Shown piece by piece: positions 1 to 10,959 of a stretch of 64,000 nucleotides of DNA. A model generated the notes under the pieces. The model was not told the DNA's origin. It made no database searches and saw only the letters and a program-made list of their open reading frames with translations. Source of the DNA: Juglans regia. Taxonomy: Eukaryota > Streptophyta > Magnoliopsida > Fagales > Juglandaceae. The stretch is taken from positions 35,981,866-36,045,865 of the forward strand of contig NC_049907.1 of assembly GCF_001411555.2 (NCBI RefSeq), given 5' to 3'. The position numbers and the translations under genes were made by a program. Numbering within the stretch: the first letter of the stretch is position 1; every line of letters starts with the position of its first letter.

Positions 1-46
1 TGCATTTAAGGGTTAATCCTAATGATTAATTAGGTGGGGTGTTACA
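1..46 (+). repeat. End of an LTR from another retrotransposon, cut by the window edge
   Basis: The first 46 bases end in GGGGTGTTACA, a typical 3' terminus of a plant Ty3/gypsy LTR (CA end). Similarity to the LTR at 14295-14832 begins only at base 47, so this stretch does not belong to the same repeat. I infer that another LTR element inserted into the left LTR of the large element, and that its body lies outside the window. Confidence 0.4.
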
Positions 47-434
47 GTGGGTGTGTTGCTTCGTACTGGGTCGGGTGTCCCTACCAACTCCTTATTGCTT
101 AACTGACTCGCCAGACCTGATTGCGGCTTTCGCTAACACCACAGGAGACACGTCGTGGCGTGATGAAGCCTTAGGATGCATTAAATGCTGCATGGTTCTA
201 ATTAGGTAGGTCCATCCCTCTGACCTGTCCAGACGCCAGGGTTTAGGGACAAGGTGTGTCCCTGATTGTTAGCCAATAGTGGTTTCAGACAGTCCTGCCA
301 TTCATCCTTTAGTCAGCATGCGCTGGGCCGACCTGGCCCAACCCAGCCTTTGTCCTCGGGCCCCGGGACTCTTCGGGCATTGTGGATAGGGCCTACTCCC
401 CCTAGGCCCGGCCCTAGGGATTACTCCACTTACA
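47..434 (-). repeat. Left (3') LTR of the Tat element, truncated
   Basis: It aligns with 14417-14832: both share GTGGGTGTGT, CGCCAGACCTGATTG and GATGCATTAAATGC, and both end in TACTCC or CTCC followed by a terminal ACA. The first roughly 120 bases present in the right copy are missing here, replaced by the foreign LTR end at 1-46. The two copies differ by many substitutions and small indels, so the insertion is old. Confidence 0.75.
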
Positions 435-926
435 GTACCCAACGAATTCCTAGCACATATGTGTGGTGGGAATTCAAAACATCCTTGTCACAACTTCCTT
501 GGACACGTTCCTTGCGGCCACTCCCCCATCGTTAATACATAGGCACTTTGGCTTTAGTCGTCTTTCTAACTTCCTGACCGTTGAATTTGGGGAGGTGTCT
601 TCCCACATCTTGGGCCGTGCACTGGCCCGTACACCACACTCGGCCGTCGTGGCTTCCCACGTCTGCATGGGTCTTTTGCCGATTGAGCTCCCCGAAACCA
701 CCTACCCACGTCATTCAATGCGGGCATCACCTTGATTTCTGCAATCCCCATGTTTCCTAACAGTTGGATCTAGTGGGGAGCGTCTCCTCGAGTCCCGGGC
801 CGTTCATTGGCCTGTGAGTCCCACGCATTCGACGTGACTCCCCACGCCTGCATAGCCCTACACCGGTTGGGCTTCCTGAGGCCACCTGCCCGTATCATCA
901 GCTATGCCTCTGTTTGCGTGCAGCCC
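435..926. other. Spacer between left LTR and the antisense ORF
   Basis: About 490 bases without convincing coding content. On the element's own strand this is where a polypurine tract should precede the 3' LTR, but the bases next to the LTR (GAATTCGTTGGGTAC on the minus strand) are not purine-rich. Read on the plus strand it acts as the region upstream of the TATA box at 927. Confidence 0.5.
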
Positions 927-933
927 TATATAA
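927..933 (+). promoter_or_regulatory. TATA box upstream of the antisense ORF
   Basis: CCCTATATAAGTCC contains a perfect TATATAA, followed by a CT-rich leader (CTCTTCCCCCTCTC) of the kind found at plant transcription starts. It lies about 165 bases upstream of the ATG at 1094 and points away from the left LTR, into the antisense ORF. Initiation has not been shown; the call rests on motif and position. Confidence 0.5.
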
Positions 934-1093
934 GTCCTCTTCCCCCTCTCATTTTCACCATTTGCCTCCTTGTCCTCATTTCTTTCGTTGGCTTCTCTCA
1001 TTTCCCTTTCAAGTTCTTCTCTGCCGTGGTTTTCTCCGTTCCTCAAGCTTTATGTATTCCTCTTTTTCGTTCTCGGCGTCTACTTCTGTCTCG

Positions 1094-3660
1094 ATGGCCT
1101 TGAATGGTTCCTCAAGTGCCAAGCCCCTATACTTCATTGGGAAGAGCTGGGATTCGTTGGTCTCCCCCGACGACCTTTGGGCATTCAGAATGAAGTACAA
1201 AATCCTTGTGTCAGTGGTTCTGGAGGTCCCATGGCACCGTGTGCCCGTCGTGGATGTTGATGGGATGGCTGTTTACCCTCTTATGTTCATGAACTGGCTT
1301 CGTGACGTTCTCAACTTCCTGGGGTTGGCCCCTGCGCAGCTCCATCCTAATGCCTGGTGGCTCTTGGTGACCAGTTGCATCATTTATCGAAGGGTGTTCA
1401 ATGCCGGTTTCGGAGTATCCTAACTTGACAGCTCGGGAGTTCATGTCAGTGTACCGCGTGCTACACCTCGACTCGAGTTTGTGCAACTTTCAGACATGCA
1501 CGGTCGGGAGGCACATCACCAGTCTTGAGTCACACCACTTGCATATCAAGGACTGGTCCCATAAAATTTTCTTTGTTTCTGGCTCGGGATGGAAGTACCC
1601 CAAGGGAGATAAGGTCCACGAGGAGTTTCCCATTCAGGCTGTCTAGTCGTACGTCCCACTGTCCAAGAGCTTGAAAGTCGACTTGTCCCAGAGGGAAGAG
1701 GCCAAGCTAGCGACAGTGCTATCCTAGGTATTGACCCACCCTTCTGACCTAAAGACCAAAGCAGTGCTGTCCGACGTCAATATCAGAAGCTACTTGACCG
1801 TTCTCGAGCGCTCGTATGTTCTTGGGTAGGACTTCTTGAAGGACCCCTCATCGCCTCAGGGTCAAAAGCGTCACTCAAATCCTCCTACAGCCTATGGCAA
1901 GGGGAAGTGGCCAAAGGTGGCTCGTGATGAGGCAGGTAGGGCTCCCCGCGGCGAGGCAGGGTGTCCTAGAGTGAAAAGGGCGCATCCCAGAACTGAGCCA
2001 GAGGGACCAGGCGTGCGAAGCCCGAGCTCCCAAAGACCCTAATTCCCCCTACCTGGGGGACTACTTCTTTTCCCGGGGCGCAGCGTTCGACGCTAGCCTC
2101 GTCATCTGTTTTGTCGATGCATATTCCACCGGCGTTCATCGTTGAAAAGGAGGAAGATGACGACATCTTTCAGGTCGCCTTTTTCAACACCTTCATTCAA
2201 CCAACCCCTCGGGGGGTTGCGGTCGTGGAGCCTTTTGTCTCCTTCGAGGAAACACTCGCTCAGGAGGTCGCTCTGCTTGTTCCACCCATGGCCGCAATAG
2301 GGTCCCCGATCTCTCCTTCTATCCCGGAGGCCACTGATCGAGAAGATGCCAGCCCCTCAATCCTCCCACATGTTGGTGTCGGGGCTCTTTCCTACCCCAC
2401 GGTCCCAATGCCTGATTATGGGGAGGGGACGGGCTTGAGCTCCCCCTTTGTCGCGGAGCTAAGCGACGATCAGATGTCAATCTTGTTGCCTCCCCTACAA
2501 TCTTCCCTGGTGCCAGAGGTGGACTCCTATCTTACTTCTCCTGAGCAGGCGTCCTAGTCAAGTCCTCCAACAGACAGGCCATGCTTAACCGATAAGGGGA
2601 TTTGACCCATGACCAAAGAGGTTCTAGAACGAGCGGAGGCTGACGTGCCACAAGCCTCCAATGCGGGTCCTGCCTTAGAGTCCGTCGAGGACACGCTGTG
2701 TCTTCGTGGCAGTTAGGGGTGTAGCCTCCACCTCCCGTGCTGGACTGGGGGCGAGCCTAACCACTAGCCCGGGCCAAGACGATTGAGCGGGAGGCTCAGA
2801 AATTGAGGCCTCTCTTTGCTTAGGTATGCTTCGCCCCCCCCCCCCCCCCAAAATTATTTTTTTAGCTTGTCCCATGGGGTAATCCCCTTCCTCCTTCTAA
2901 CACTCTCATTTCTTGCAAGTCGTAGACCAACTGGCAGGCATTATCATTTAGGAGTGCGGGGAGCTTAAGGAGGAGAACTCGGCACTTCAATCTCTGGCCC
3001 TTCTTACCCACCTGGTGGTTCACAAAGTGAACCAGGAGATCAAGGCTCTCTCCTTAGAGCACGATGGGCTGATAGAGGACTTCGAGTCCTTGAAGAAGCA
3101 CCATGGGCTCCTGAGGGAGAAGGTCTAGGAGCTGTAAAGGAAGCAATCTGGGCTGAAGATGGAGTTAGCTGGGACCAAAGAGGAGCTCTCCCAAGTTTCC
3201 TTAGAGTGCAAGCGCTTTGAGAAGAGAAGGACAAGATAGCCCCAGAGCAGGCCTCAGTCGCCAGGCAACGTTCTCAGCTGTTGTTCAATCACTTTTCACT
3301 CATCCGGAAAGTCTAACACCAGAGGATAGAGGTCCAGCGGAGCGAGGCTCGGGCCCATGGCTTCGAAGTTAAGTTGTTGCATGCAATGAACACCATCTTG
3401 GCTTGGGACACGTAGATCTCGATCCTGGAATCCAACCAAGAGGCCAATGCCTAGTACATTGGGAAGATCAGGTCCCAAATTTAGAACACTTGGGCCATAC
3501 GAAACACGGCTTTGGGGTACGACTACAAGGAGGGCCTCGAACGGCAGCGAGACCATCTACAGGAATATCCCAGGAAATATCTCAACACTTTGAGTCTGGC
3601 CTCCCTAGAACCGAACCCTCAGGCTCATGAATTCTTCAAGAATCTTGGAAAATCAGGGAT
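1094..3660 (+). pseudogene. Antisense additional ORF (Transposase_28, putative gypsy type) of the Tat element
   Basis: From the ATG at 1094 the frame reads MALNGSSSAKPLYF and leads into a block with PLMFMNWLRDVLNFLGLAPA and LHPNAWWLLVTSC, the hallmark of the plant Transposase_28 domain (PF04195). A frameshift near 1400 moves the homology to another frame (NLTAREFMSVYRVLHLDSS), and stops follow at about 1644, 1726 and 1828. A basic, proline-rich stretch covers 1840-2040, an acidic/serine-rich stretch 2111-2557, and a coiled-coil segment (EENSALQSLALL, LKKHHGLLREKV) 2940-3230. The C-terminal part at 3512-3640 (GYDYKEGLERQRDHL) is also typical. Despite the family name, no transposase activity is established; in Tat elements this ORF is encoded opposite to gag-pol and its role is unknown. 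This copy is a pseudogene. Confidence 0.65.
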
Positions 3661-4100
3661 GCCTCCACTCTTCTCGAGTGCTCCCCTTCGTCCTCGTAGT
3701 TGCCTTTGTACAGGCTTTGAGCCCCCTTGTTATTTCGCTTTCCTCTTCTTCTTTTTTAATAACCCAAGCTCCTATGTAAAGTTAACTCATACATATATAT
3801 ATATATATAAGATTTTCCTTCTTTTTCCTTGCGTATTTGTTCTTTTGTGTTTTCTCCCTTTCCTTTTTGTTTGGACATGGGTCTCAGGACTCACTTCGTA
3901 GGGACTTTTGTCCGCGCAGTTGTGTAATCATGTGGCGGGCCCGACCTTAACCTCAAGGTCTCAACCTCGTGGTGAGTCTAGGGACTGGCCTTGTCGGCCA
4001 CAGGGCTCTCCAAGTTTAGGGACTTGTCTCCAAGGGGCCGTGTAGGCAGAGCTTGGGATGCTCTAGCCTAGTCTCAACCCCACGGCGAGTCCCAACCCCA
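3661..4100. other. Spacer between antisense ORF and tandem array
   Basis: T-rich sequence with a short (TA)n run at about 3795-3809, followed by GC-richer sequence at 3930-4100 in which phrases such as CCCCACGGCGAGTCC repeat as a degenerate lead-in to the 114-bp array. I see no gene. Confidence 0.5.
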
Positions 4101-5330
4101 CGGCGAGTCCATAGACTTGGCTTGTATCATGCAGGTCAGCAAGCAAAGGGACTTGTGTCCGACTAGTTATGGGTGGGGCAAAGTTCAGGAAGCTCTAACC
4201 CTAACCTATGCCATGCAACAAGTCCAGAGACTCAGCTTGTAGCATGAAAGTCGACAAGTCAAGAGACTTGTGTCCGACTGGTTGTGGGTGGGGCAGAGTT
4301 TGGGGGACTCTGGCCCTAACCAATGCTTCGCGATGAGTCCAGAGACTTGACTTGTAGCACGAAGGTTGACCAGTCGAGGGACTTGTGTTCGACTGGCTAT
4401 TGATGGGGTAGAGTTCACGAGGCTCTGGTCCTAACCATACTTTGCTACAAGTTCAAAGACTCGGCTTGTAGCAAGAAGGTCGGAAAGTCGAGGAACTTGT
4501 GTCCGATTGGCTGTTCGTGGAGTAGAGCTCGGCAAGCTCTGGTCCTAACCATACTTCGTGGAAAGCCCAAAGACTAGTCTTGTAGCGTGAAAGTCGGCAA
4601 GTCGATGGACTTGTGGCTGACTGGCCCTGTGGGCTAGCCCAAGGGCTCTGGCCCAACCAATGCATCACGATGAGTCTAGAGACTCAGCTTGTGGTACAAA
4701 AGTTGGAAAATCGAGGCACTTATGTCTGACTAGCTATCAGTGGGGCAAAGCTCAAGAGGCTCAAGGCCTAACCGTACTTCGCGGCAAGTCCAGAGACTCG
4801 GCATGTAGCACGAAGGCCAACAAGTCAAAGGACTTATGTCTGACTGGCTATGGGTGGGGCAGAACTCAAGAGACTTTGGCCCTAACCAATGCTTTGCGAT
4901 GAGTCCAAAGACTCAGCTTGTAACACGAAGGTCTGTAAGTCGAGGGACTTGTGTCTGACTGGATGTTGGTGGGGTAAAGCTCAGGAGGTTCTGGTCCTAA
5001 CCATACTTTTCGGCAAGTCCAGAGACTTGGCTTGTAGTAGGAAGGTCGACAAGTCGAGGGACTTGTGTTCTACTGGCTATTAGTGGAGCAGAGCTCGGGA
5101 GGCTCTGGTCCTAACCATACTTCGCGGCAAGTCCAAGGACTCGTCTTGTAGCATGAAGGTCGGCAAGTCGAGGGACTTGTATCCAACTAGACGTGTGTGT
5201 GAGCCCAGGGGCTCTATCCTGACCAATGCACACGGCGAGTCCAGAGACTCGGCTTGTGGCACAAAGGTCGGCAAGGCGAGGGACTTGTGTCCTACTGACT
5301 GTCAGTGGGGTAGAGCTCGAGTGGCTTAGG
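4101..5330. repeat. 114-bp tandem repeat array, left part
   Basis: The landmark AGTCCAGAGACTCGGCTTGT, with variants, starts at about 4107, 4221, 4336, 4450, 4564, 4673, 4787, 4902, 5016, 5130 and 5238. The spacing is 108-115 bases, most often 114. Each unit also carries GTCGAGGGACTTGTGTCC and a CTCTGGTCCTAACCATACTT-like tail. Units differ from one another by roughly 10-25 percent by eye. Short ORFs found here on both strands are by-products of the repetition. Confidence 0.92.
5323..5330. repeat. 8-bp target-site duplication, left copy (hAT element 1)
   Basis: GGCTTAGG lies directly before the element terminus and is repeated exactly at 9174-9181. An 8-bp duplication is the signature of the hAT superfamily. 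Confidence 0.92.
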
Positions 5331-8300
5331 CAAAGTTTTGAATTTCGTGTCGTACCAGCCAGTACGGTTGAAATATTTCGTTTCCATCACATAGCCAGTA
5401 CAGGTAAGTCTATTATTTCTTACCGGCCAAAATTTCTGCCGTACCGGCCTGTTTCGGCCGATATGTTGAATTTCGGCCGGTACTGAATCCGAATGTCAGT
5501 TTTGTAATTTATGGGCTATGGCAATTTTGTAATTTAAAGTAAAGATAAGGGGCATTTATGGATTTTAAGCCTTTAGGGTTACTTTTTACTTTTTGTTTCC
5601 TTTCTTCTTCTTTAGTCTTCTGTGATTCTATCATCTCGCATGCCGACTTCAGTTCAGACTTCATCTTCAAGTTCTTGCTTCAAGAATCAAAAATCAAACT
5701 TCATCTTCTTTTTTTTGTCGTTTCATTTTTTTCTTTTCTTGGTTTGCGGCGACGCCAATTTCTTCTTTTTTCTTCTTCTCTTGGTTTCCGACTTTTTTTT
5801 TTCCTTTTCTTCATTTCGTTTCTTCTTCAAACTTCAACTTCGTTTGATCTTCCTTTTTTCTTTTGGCCTACGCAAGTACGCACTACGCACTAGCAAGTCA
5901 GCAACTCAAGCTGACTATTTTCAGATTTTCCTGAAGGTATGCCGTATGCATTTTCGTTGTTCCATTCCTCTCTTGATTATTTCCTATTGTCTAGACTTTG
6001 ATTTCCGAAATACCAATAGGAGAAATTGACTGATAGGTTAATTTGTGTTTTGATTTTTTGTTCTTTGAATCCATTTCATAAATTATGTTAAGTTTATTTT
6101 AAGCCCTAGCTAATTGTATGGACATGAGTTTCAGACTTTGTGTGCATTCTAGAATCTAGAATCTGGATTAATGTTCTACGGTTTACCCATATGAATTTTA
6201 ATTAAATATAGCAATAAGGATAAATAGAAAAGAAAACAGGGCCGCTATAAAAGTTTCATAATTTTTTTTTTCTTGCTTGCTTAACAATATGAATTTTGAA
6301 GTTCTTAGAAAATTCCTCCAAAAATTTTATTCTACTCATTACCAATAGTTTTACCGTTTTACTTTTATATGCATCGATTAAGTGTTGAATTTGAATAAGT
6401 TTTGAATTATAAATTATTATATAGGAATATAAAAATGTCTAGTTGTCAATCAACCGGTGGTACATCTACAACACTTGCTCCTGCGAGATCAGAAGATCCA
6501 GCATGGGCCCATGCACGTGTAGTGCCAGGGGCAAGAAATAATACTGAATGTGTCTACTGTAATAAACTAATTAGAGGTGGTGGAATCACTCGGTTGAAGT
6601 ATCATCTAGCTAGGATTCCCGGCAATGTAGAAGCATGTAAAAAGGTCTCTGATGATGTGAAATGGCAAATGAAGGAGCTGATTAATGAAATGAAAAAAAG
6701 TAAAGAGAAAAAAAAGAAAAATAAGCTCAGAGATTGGAGGCCATGTTGATTTAACATTTGATGATAATGATATTGATGATAATATTGAGGATTACTATCA
6801 GAATTCAAAAAGTAAGGGGAAGGAAAAAGAATGTGGAAAGTGGAAAGTCTGTGAGGGAATTGAGTAGATTTTTTACCCCAAGAACAACTCATGGGTCTCA
6901 ACCTTCCATTAAGAGTGCTATGTGTTCAAAGGAGATGATTGACAAAGCAAAGATGGTTATAGCATACTGGTGGTATGATGCTAATCTACCTTTCTCTGCA
7001 GCTCAATCCAAGTTTTATCAACCAGCTATAGATGCCATTGCTTCCATCGGGCCAGGATTCAAGGGACCTTCTTTATATGAATTTAGGGGAAATTTGATAA
7101 AGAATTCTATGAATGAGGTTCATAATTATGTGCAAAAAATTAAAAATATTTGGAATGAGACTAGTTGTTCACTAATGGCAGATGGTTTGACAAACCAGAG
7201 GCAACAACAAATAATCAACTTCTTAGTTTATTGCCCAAAAAGTACAATGTTTTTGAAGTCTATTGATACATCAGGCCTTAGAAAAGATTCTGAAACACTA
7301 TTTAACATCTTTGATGAAGTATTTCAAGAAGTTGGAGTTGAGAATCTTGTGCAGTTCATAACGGACAATGATGCAAGTTATAAAGCTACAGGAAAAAAGT
7401 TACAACAGAAGTATGGCTCTTTCTACTGGTTCCCTTGTGCAGCTCATTGAATAGATTTGATGTTGAAAAATTTTTCTAATCCTAGGCATTTCCCTGTTAT
7501 TGATGAAACTATAAAAAAATGCAAGAAAGATAATAAAGTTCATTTACAACCATGCTTGGGTTTTGGCTTTGATGAGAAAAGACTTCACCAAAGGTCGTGA
7601 TTTATGTCGTCCTGCAGTCACAAGGTTTGCAACAAATTTTTTAAGGATCCAATGCTTACTTTTGTTTAAGAAAGAGCTTAAACAAATGTTTACTTATGAT
7701 AAATGGATTGCATCAAGTCATTCTAAAAGCAACATAGGGAAGGAGATAGTCGAGATTGTTCTAGGAGATAGAGAGTTTTGAGCTCAATGTCAATTTATTG
7801 TGAAAGTTAGTGAGCTTTTGGTTCGAGTTCTACGACTTGTCGACGGGGAAGAGAAGCCTGCAATGGGATACTTGTATGATGCAATGGAAAGAGCCAAAGA
7901 GAACATAAAAGCGAGATGTAATAACAAAGTTAGTGTATTCAATCCATTCATCAGGATCATTAATGCTAGGTGGGATAAGCAACTTCACAGTCCATTACAT
8001 GCGGCAGGTTGTTTTCTTAACCCCGCAATTTACTACAACCCTTGCTTTAAAAATAAAAATGATGTTGCAAGAGGGTTTATGGCTTGTGTCATGAGGATAG
8101 AACTTGATATCGATAATCAAGACAAGATCATTGAAGAACTTGAATTGTATAAAAATGCAGAAGGCGATTTTGGACATTCTTTAGCAATCCGCCAACGTGA
8201 CAAAATTAATCTAGGTATTATTATTTATCAATATCATTTGTTAAATAGTATGAATTTATACTTTAATTTTACTTTTTTTTATTTACATTTAATTTATAAT

Positions 8301-9173
8301 TTATAATGCACTATTGCTACAGTTGCATGGTGGACTAATTTTGGTCACGAGATTCCAACGTTTCAAAAGTTTGCAGTTCGAGTACTAAGTCAATATTGTA
8401 GTGCAACTGGATGTGAAAGAAATTGGAGCACTTTTGAGTTTATTCATTCGAAGAAGAGAAATAGATTAGAGCATAAACGTTAGAATGATTTAGTATTTAT
8501 TCGTTATAACTTGAAGTTACGAGAGAGGTAAAACTTTTCAATACAAATGTTTTTCACTATTGAAAAATATGTAACATTTTCACATATATTTGACATTTAT
8601 TTTGACAGGAACATAAAAAAAGGTAGAGATGCTTTGGATCCAATCAACCTTGAAAACATTGACTTGATGGAAGAATGGTGGGTGAAGACTCTGAGCTTAT
8701 TGATGGAGAAGACTTGGATTGGGCAAGTATTGAGAAGCCATTAAGCTCACTAAATTTGGAAGACGGTGATGATGATGGTGACGTTGATGGTGATGGTGAC
8801 GTTGATGAAAATATTATGAATAACATTTCGAATGTCGATCATTATTGTCTTTTTTATGAAAATGAGTGATTTTATTTTAATAGTTGGATTGCGAACTTAT
8901 TTAGTTTTATAAGTATGTGTGTTGTTAAAATTCAAGACTTGTATTGAGAAGTATTACTTGTTTTATGACTTATTTTATTGTTATTTTGGAATATAGTTTG
9001 TGTATATATATATATATAATTTATCCATATATATACTATTTTGAAACGGTATACGAAACGGTACCGATACCGAAATATTTATCCGAAACGGTACACGAAA
9101 CGGTACAGGTACCGAAATATTTCGTTCCAATGCCTTGACCAAAACAGCCACCGAAACGGTATTCAAAACTTTG
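5331..9173 (+). mobile_element. hAT-superfamily DNA transposon, 3843 bp, inserted into the tandem array
   Basis: The ends are perfect inverted copies: CAAAGTTTTGAAT at 5331-5343 and ATTCAAAACTTTG at 9161-9173, flanked by the exact 8-bp duplication GGCTTAGG. Subterminal regions carry repeated GTACGG/CCGTAC and GAAATATTTCG words on both sides, likely transposase binding sites. The first 1.1 kb is an AT- and T-rich leader without a gene; a degraded BED/hAT transposase follows at 6435-8869. The tandem array resumes in the same register of sequence type on the other side, which proves that the hAT insertion is younger than the array. Confidence 0.93.
6435..8869 (+). pseudogene. hAT transposase (BED zinc finger, DUF659, hAT dimerisation), broken
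   Basis: The ATG at 6435 opens a segment with a BED-type finger (NTECVYCNKLIRGGG, then LKYHLA; two Cys and a His visible). After a frameshift near 6750 a DUF659-like catalytic block follows (FYQPAIDAIASIGPGFKGPS, LMADGLTNQRQQQIINFLVY, FITDNDASYKATG), ending in an in-frame stop at 7448. Further pieces lie at 7563-7781 and 7800-8215 (PLHAAGCFLNPAIYY). The hATC dimerisation region is at 8325-8530 (CERNWSTFEFIHSKKRNRL). Two short gaps with GT...AG borders (about 8216-8317 and 8527-8609) look like genuine introns. An Asp-rich tail ends at 8869 after one more frameshift near 8675. At least four disabling changes make it non-functional. Family knowledge: the protein would excise and reinsert elements with matching ends. 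Confidence 0.8.
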
Positions 9174-9181
9174 GGCTTAGG
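9174..9181. repeat. 8-bp target-site duplication, right copy (hAT element 1)
   Basis: Exact second copy of GGCTTAGG, immediately after the right terminal inverted repeat. Confidence 0.92.
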
Positions 9182-9585
9182 CCCTAATCGTACTTCGTGG
9201 CAAGTCTAGAGACTCAGCTTGTAGCACGAAAGCCGACAAGTCGAGAGACTTGTATCCGGCTGGTCGTGTGGGGCTGAGCTCAAGAGGCTTTGGTCCTAAC
9301 CAAAGTTGAACCAATCAATGCACCGCGACGAGTTCAGAGACTCAACTTGTAGTACGAAGGCCGGAAAGTCGAGGGACTTTTGTCTGACTTGTTGTGTGGG
9401 GCAGAGATCGAGAGGCTCTGGCTCGACCAATTCATTGCAGCAAGTCTAGAGACTCGACTTGTAGCACGAAGGTCAGCAAGTCTAGGGACTTATGTCCAAC
9501 TGGTAGTGTGGGGTAGAGCTCGGGAGGCTCTGGCCCGACCAATGCATCGCTGCATGTCCAAAGACTTGGCTTGTATGACCAGAGC
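9182..9585. repeat. 114-bp tandem repeat array, right part
   Basis: The same landmark as in the left part recurs at about 9203, 9331, 9443 and 9554. One interval is 128 bases because of a short local duplication of the CCTAACCAA segment; the others are 111-112. Joined across the hAT insertion, the array has about 15 units and about 1.63 kb. Confidence 0.9.
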
Positions 9586-9679
9586 TTTTTAGATAAAGGC
9601 AAATGAAGATGAAATCATAAGTGTTTTCTCATTCATAAGTTGTTGGTTACATTATTGAGTGAAACTGCGACCCTCAGAC

Positions 9680-10130
9680 GAAATACTTTCTCAAGTGCTC
9701 GGCATTTCATGGGTGGGGCAATTCACGACCTTCCTTGTCCTTCAGACACTAAGAGTCGGGTCTTTCACTGGTTGTCACCACAAAGGCCCTTCCTATCGGG
9801 GACCTAGCTTTCCTTCTTCTTGGATGGTGACCCATGTTTACTTCAGGACCAAGTCTCCTACCTTGAAGACCCGCGGTCGAACTCGTTTGTTGAAGTAACA
9901 TTCGACTTTCCTCTTGTTATTCATCTTTCGACTCACTGCTTCCTCCCCCCTTTCTTCTAGGAGGTCCAAGTTTTCTTTTAGTCACTCATTGTTGCGGTCT
10001 AGGTTGAATTGTCGAACTCGGTACGTGGGCATTCCCACTTATGCTGGAATTACAGCCTCAGTCCCGTAGACAAATGCGAAAGATGTTTCTCCCGTGGAAG
10101 ACTTGACGAACATTCGGTAGGCCTATAATA
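9680..10130 (-). pseudogene. Integrase C-terminal remnant of the Tat element
   Basis: Read on the minus strand from about 10110, the frame gives STGETSFAFVYGTEAVIPA, then a stop, then VGMPTYRVRQFNLDRN and, further on, NKRVRPRVFKVGDLVL. These are the usual end of the rve core and the C-terminal chromodomain-less tail of gypsy integrases. The segment between the zinc-binding N-terminus (see 10131-10786) and this part is missing, so the catalytic D,D(35)E core has been deleted. The remaining downstream sequence to about 9600 is 3' untranslated. Confidence 0.7.
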
Positions 10131-10786
10131 CACCAAGGAGTTCTTGTGACCCTGGTGACCAACACTCTTCCACCAGAGTGATTCATGCATATCCCTTCGT
10201 GTATCTCGACCAGAACGTACTGGGCTTCCTTAGGCGAGATGTACCTTAGAAGGGGCTCAGAGAAACCTCTCCTATGTAAGACTCCTTCCAACAATTTGAA
10301 ATGCACCGCTCTATTTCTAATCTTTCGTGCTTCCTCCTGGTCGTCCGGGACTTGGCCTCGATCGAGGTACTTCATGATATTGACAGCCCGCTCTGGCTGT
10401 GCTAGCTGGATAACGGATATGCTGATCCCGATAGCCGGTGTGTCAACCGTTCGGGCTACTATATGATCCGGGAGAGGGGCCTCTTCTTGGCCCGAGGCGA
10501 CCTTTGCCAAAAGGTCTGCTTTGTGGTTCTCCCCCTTAGGGATTTGCTGGATATGGAAGTACTTGAAAAGGTCGCGCACCTCCCCCACTTGCTGGAGGTA
10601 CTTCTTCAAATTTTCCCTTTTGGTGGCAAACTTCCATGTTACCTGGCCGACTACCGACATTCCCGCCAATAGTGCCTCGTACTCAACCTCGTTGTTGATA
10701 GTTTTGAAACTAAGTTTGATTGTGTAGTTATGCTCATCCCCGAGCTCTGTGATGATGTGCACCCTTACACCCCCCAAGTTCGGCAA
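10131..10786 (-). pseudogene. Second RNase H plus integrase N-terminus of the Tat element
   Basis: The minus-strand frame opens near 10786 with an RNase H block (TINNEVEYEALLAGM) and continues with ENLKKYLQQVGEVRDLFKYF and IPKGENHKADLLAKVASG. It then runs into the start of the integrase zinc-binding domain (LVEIHEGICMNHSGGR, the His-His part). About 15 residues that normally carry a catalytic Asp are missing between EALLAGM and the QV block. A second RNase H beside the one fused to RT is a Tat-lineage trait. The frame then joins unrelated-frame integrase sequence at the deletion. Confidence 0.7.
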
Positions 10787-10959
10787 GACAAACCGTCAAC
10801 GTAGACATGCTAGGGCTTGTCTTAAGATGCAATAGGCGTTTCTTTTGGATAGTTTGAGAATTCGGCTATGAAATTTGTCAGCACCTGCCCTTTGATTATC
10901 GTGCGAGGGAGGTATTCAATGACAAACTAACTCAATTCAATCGCTCAATTCGTCATTCG

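Noticed and set aside
266..751. Overlapping short ORFs on both strands near the window start
   Set aside because: They lie in LTR and spacer sequence, overlap each other in several frames and show no known domain.
4206..5274. Several 64-80-residue ORFs on both strands of the tandem array
   Set aside because: They recur with the 114-bp unit and resemble each other only because of the repetition. No start context, no protein-like composition.
5558..6029. Two Phe/Ser-rich ORFs of over 100 residues
   Set aside because: They are low-complexity translations of T-rich leader sequence inside hAT element 1.
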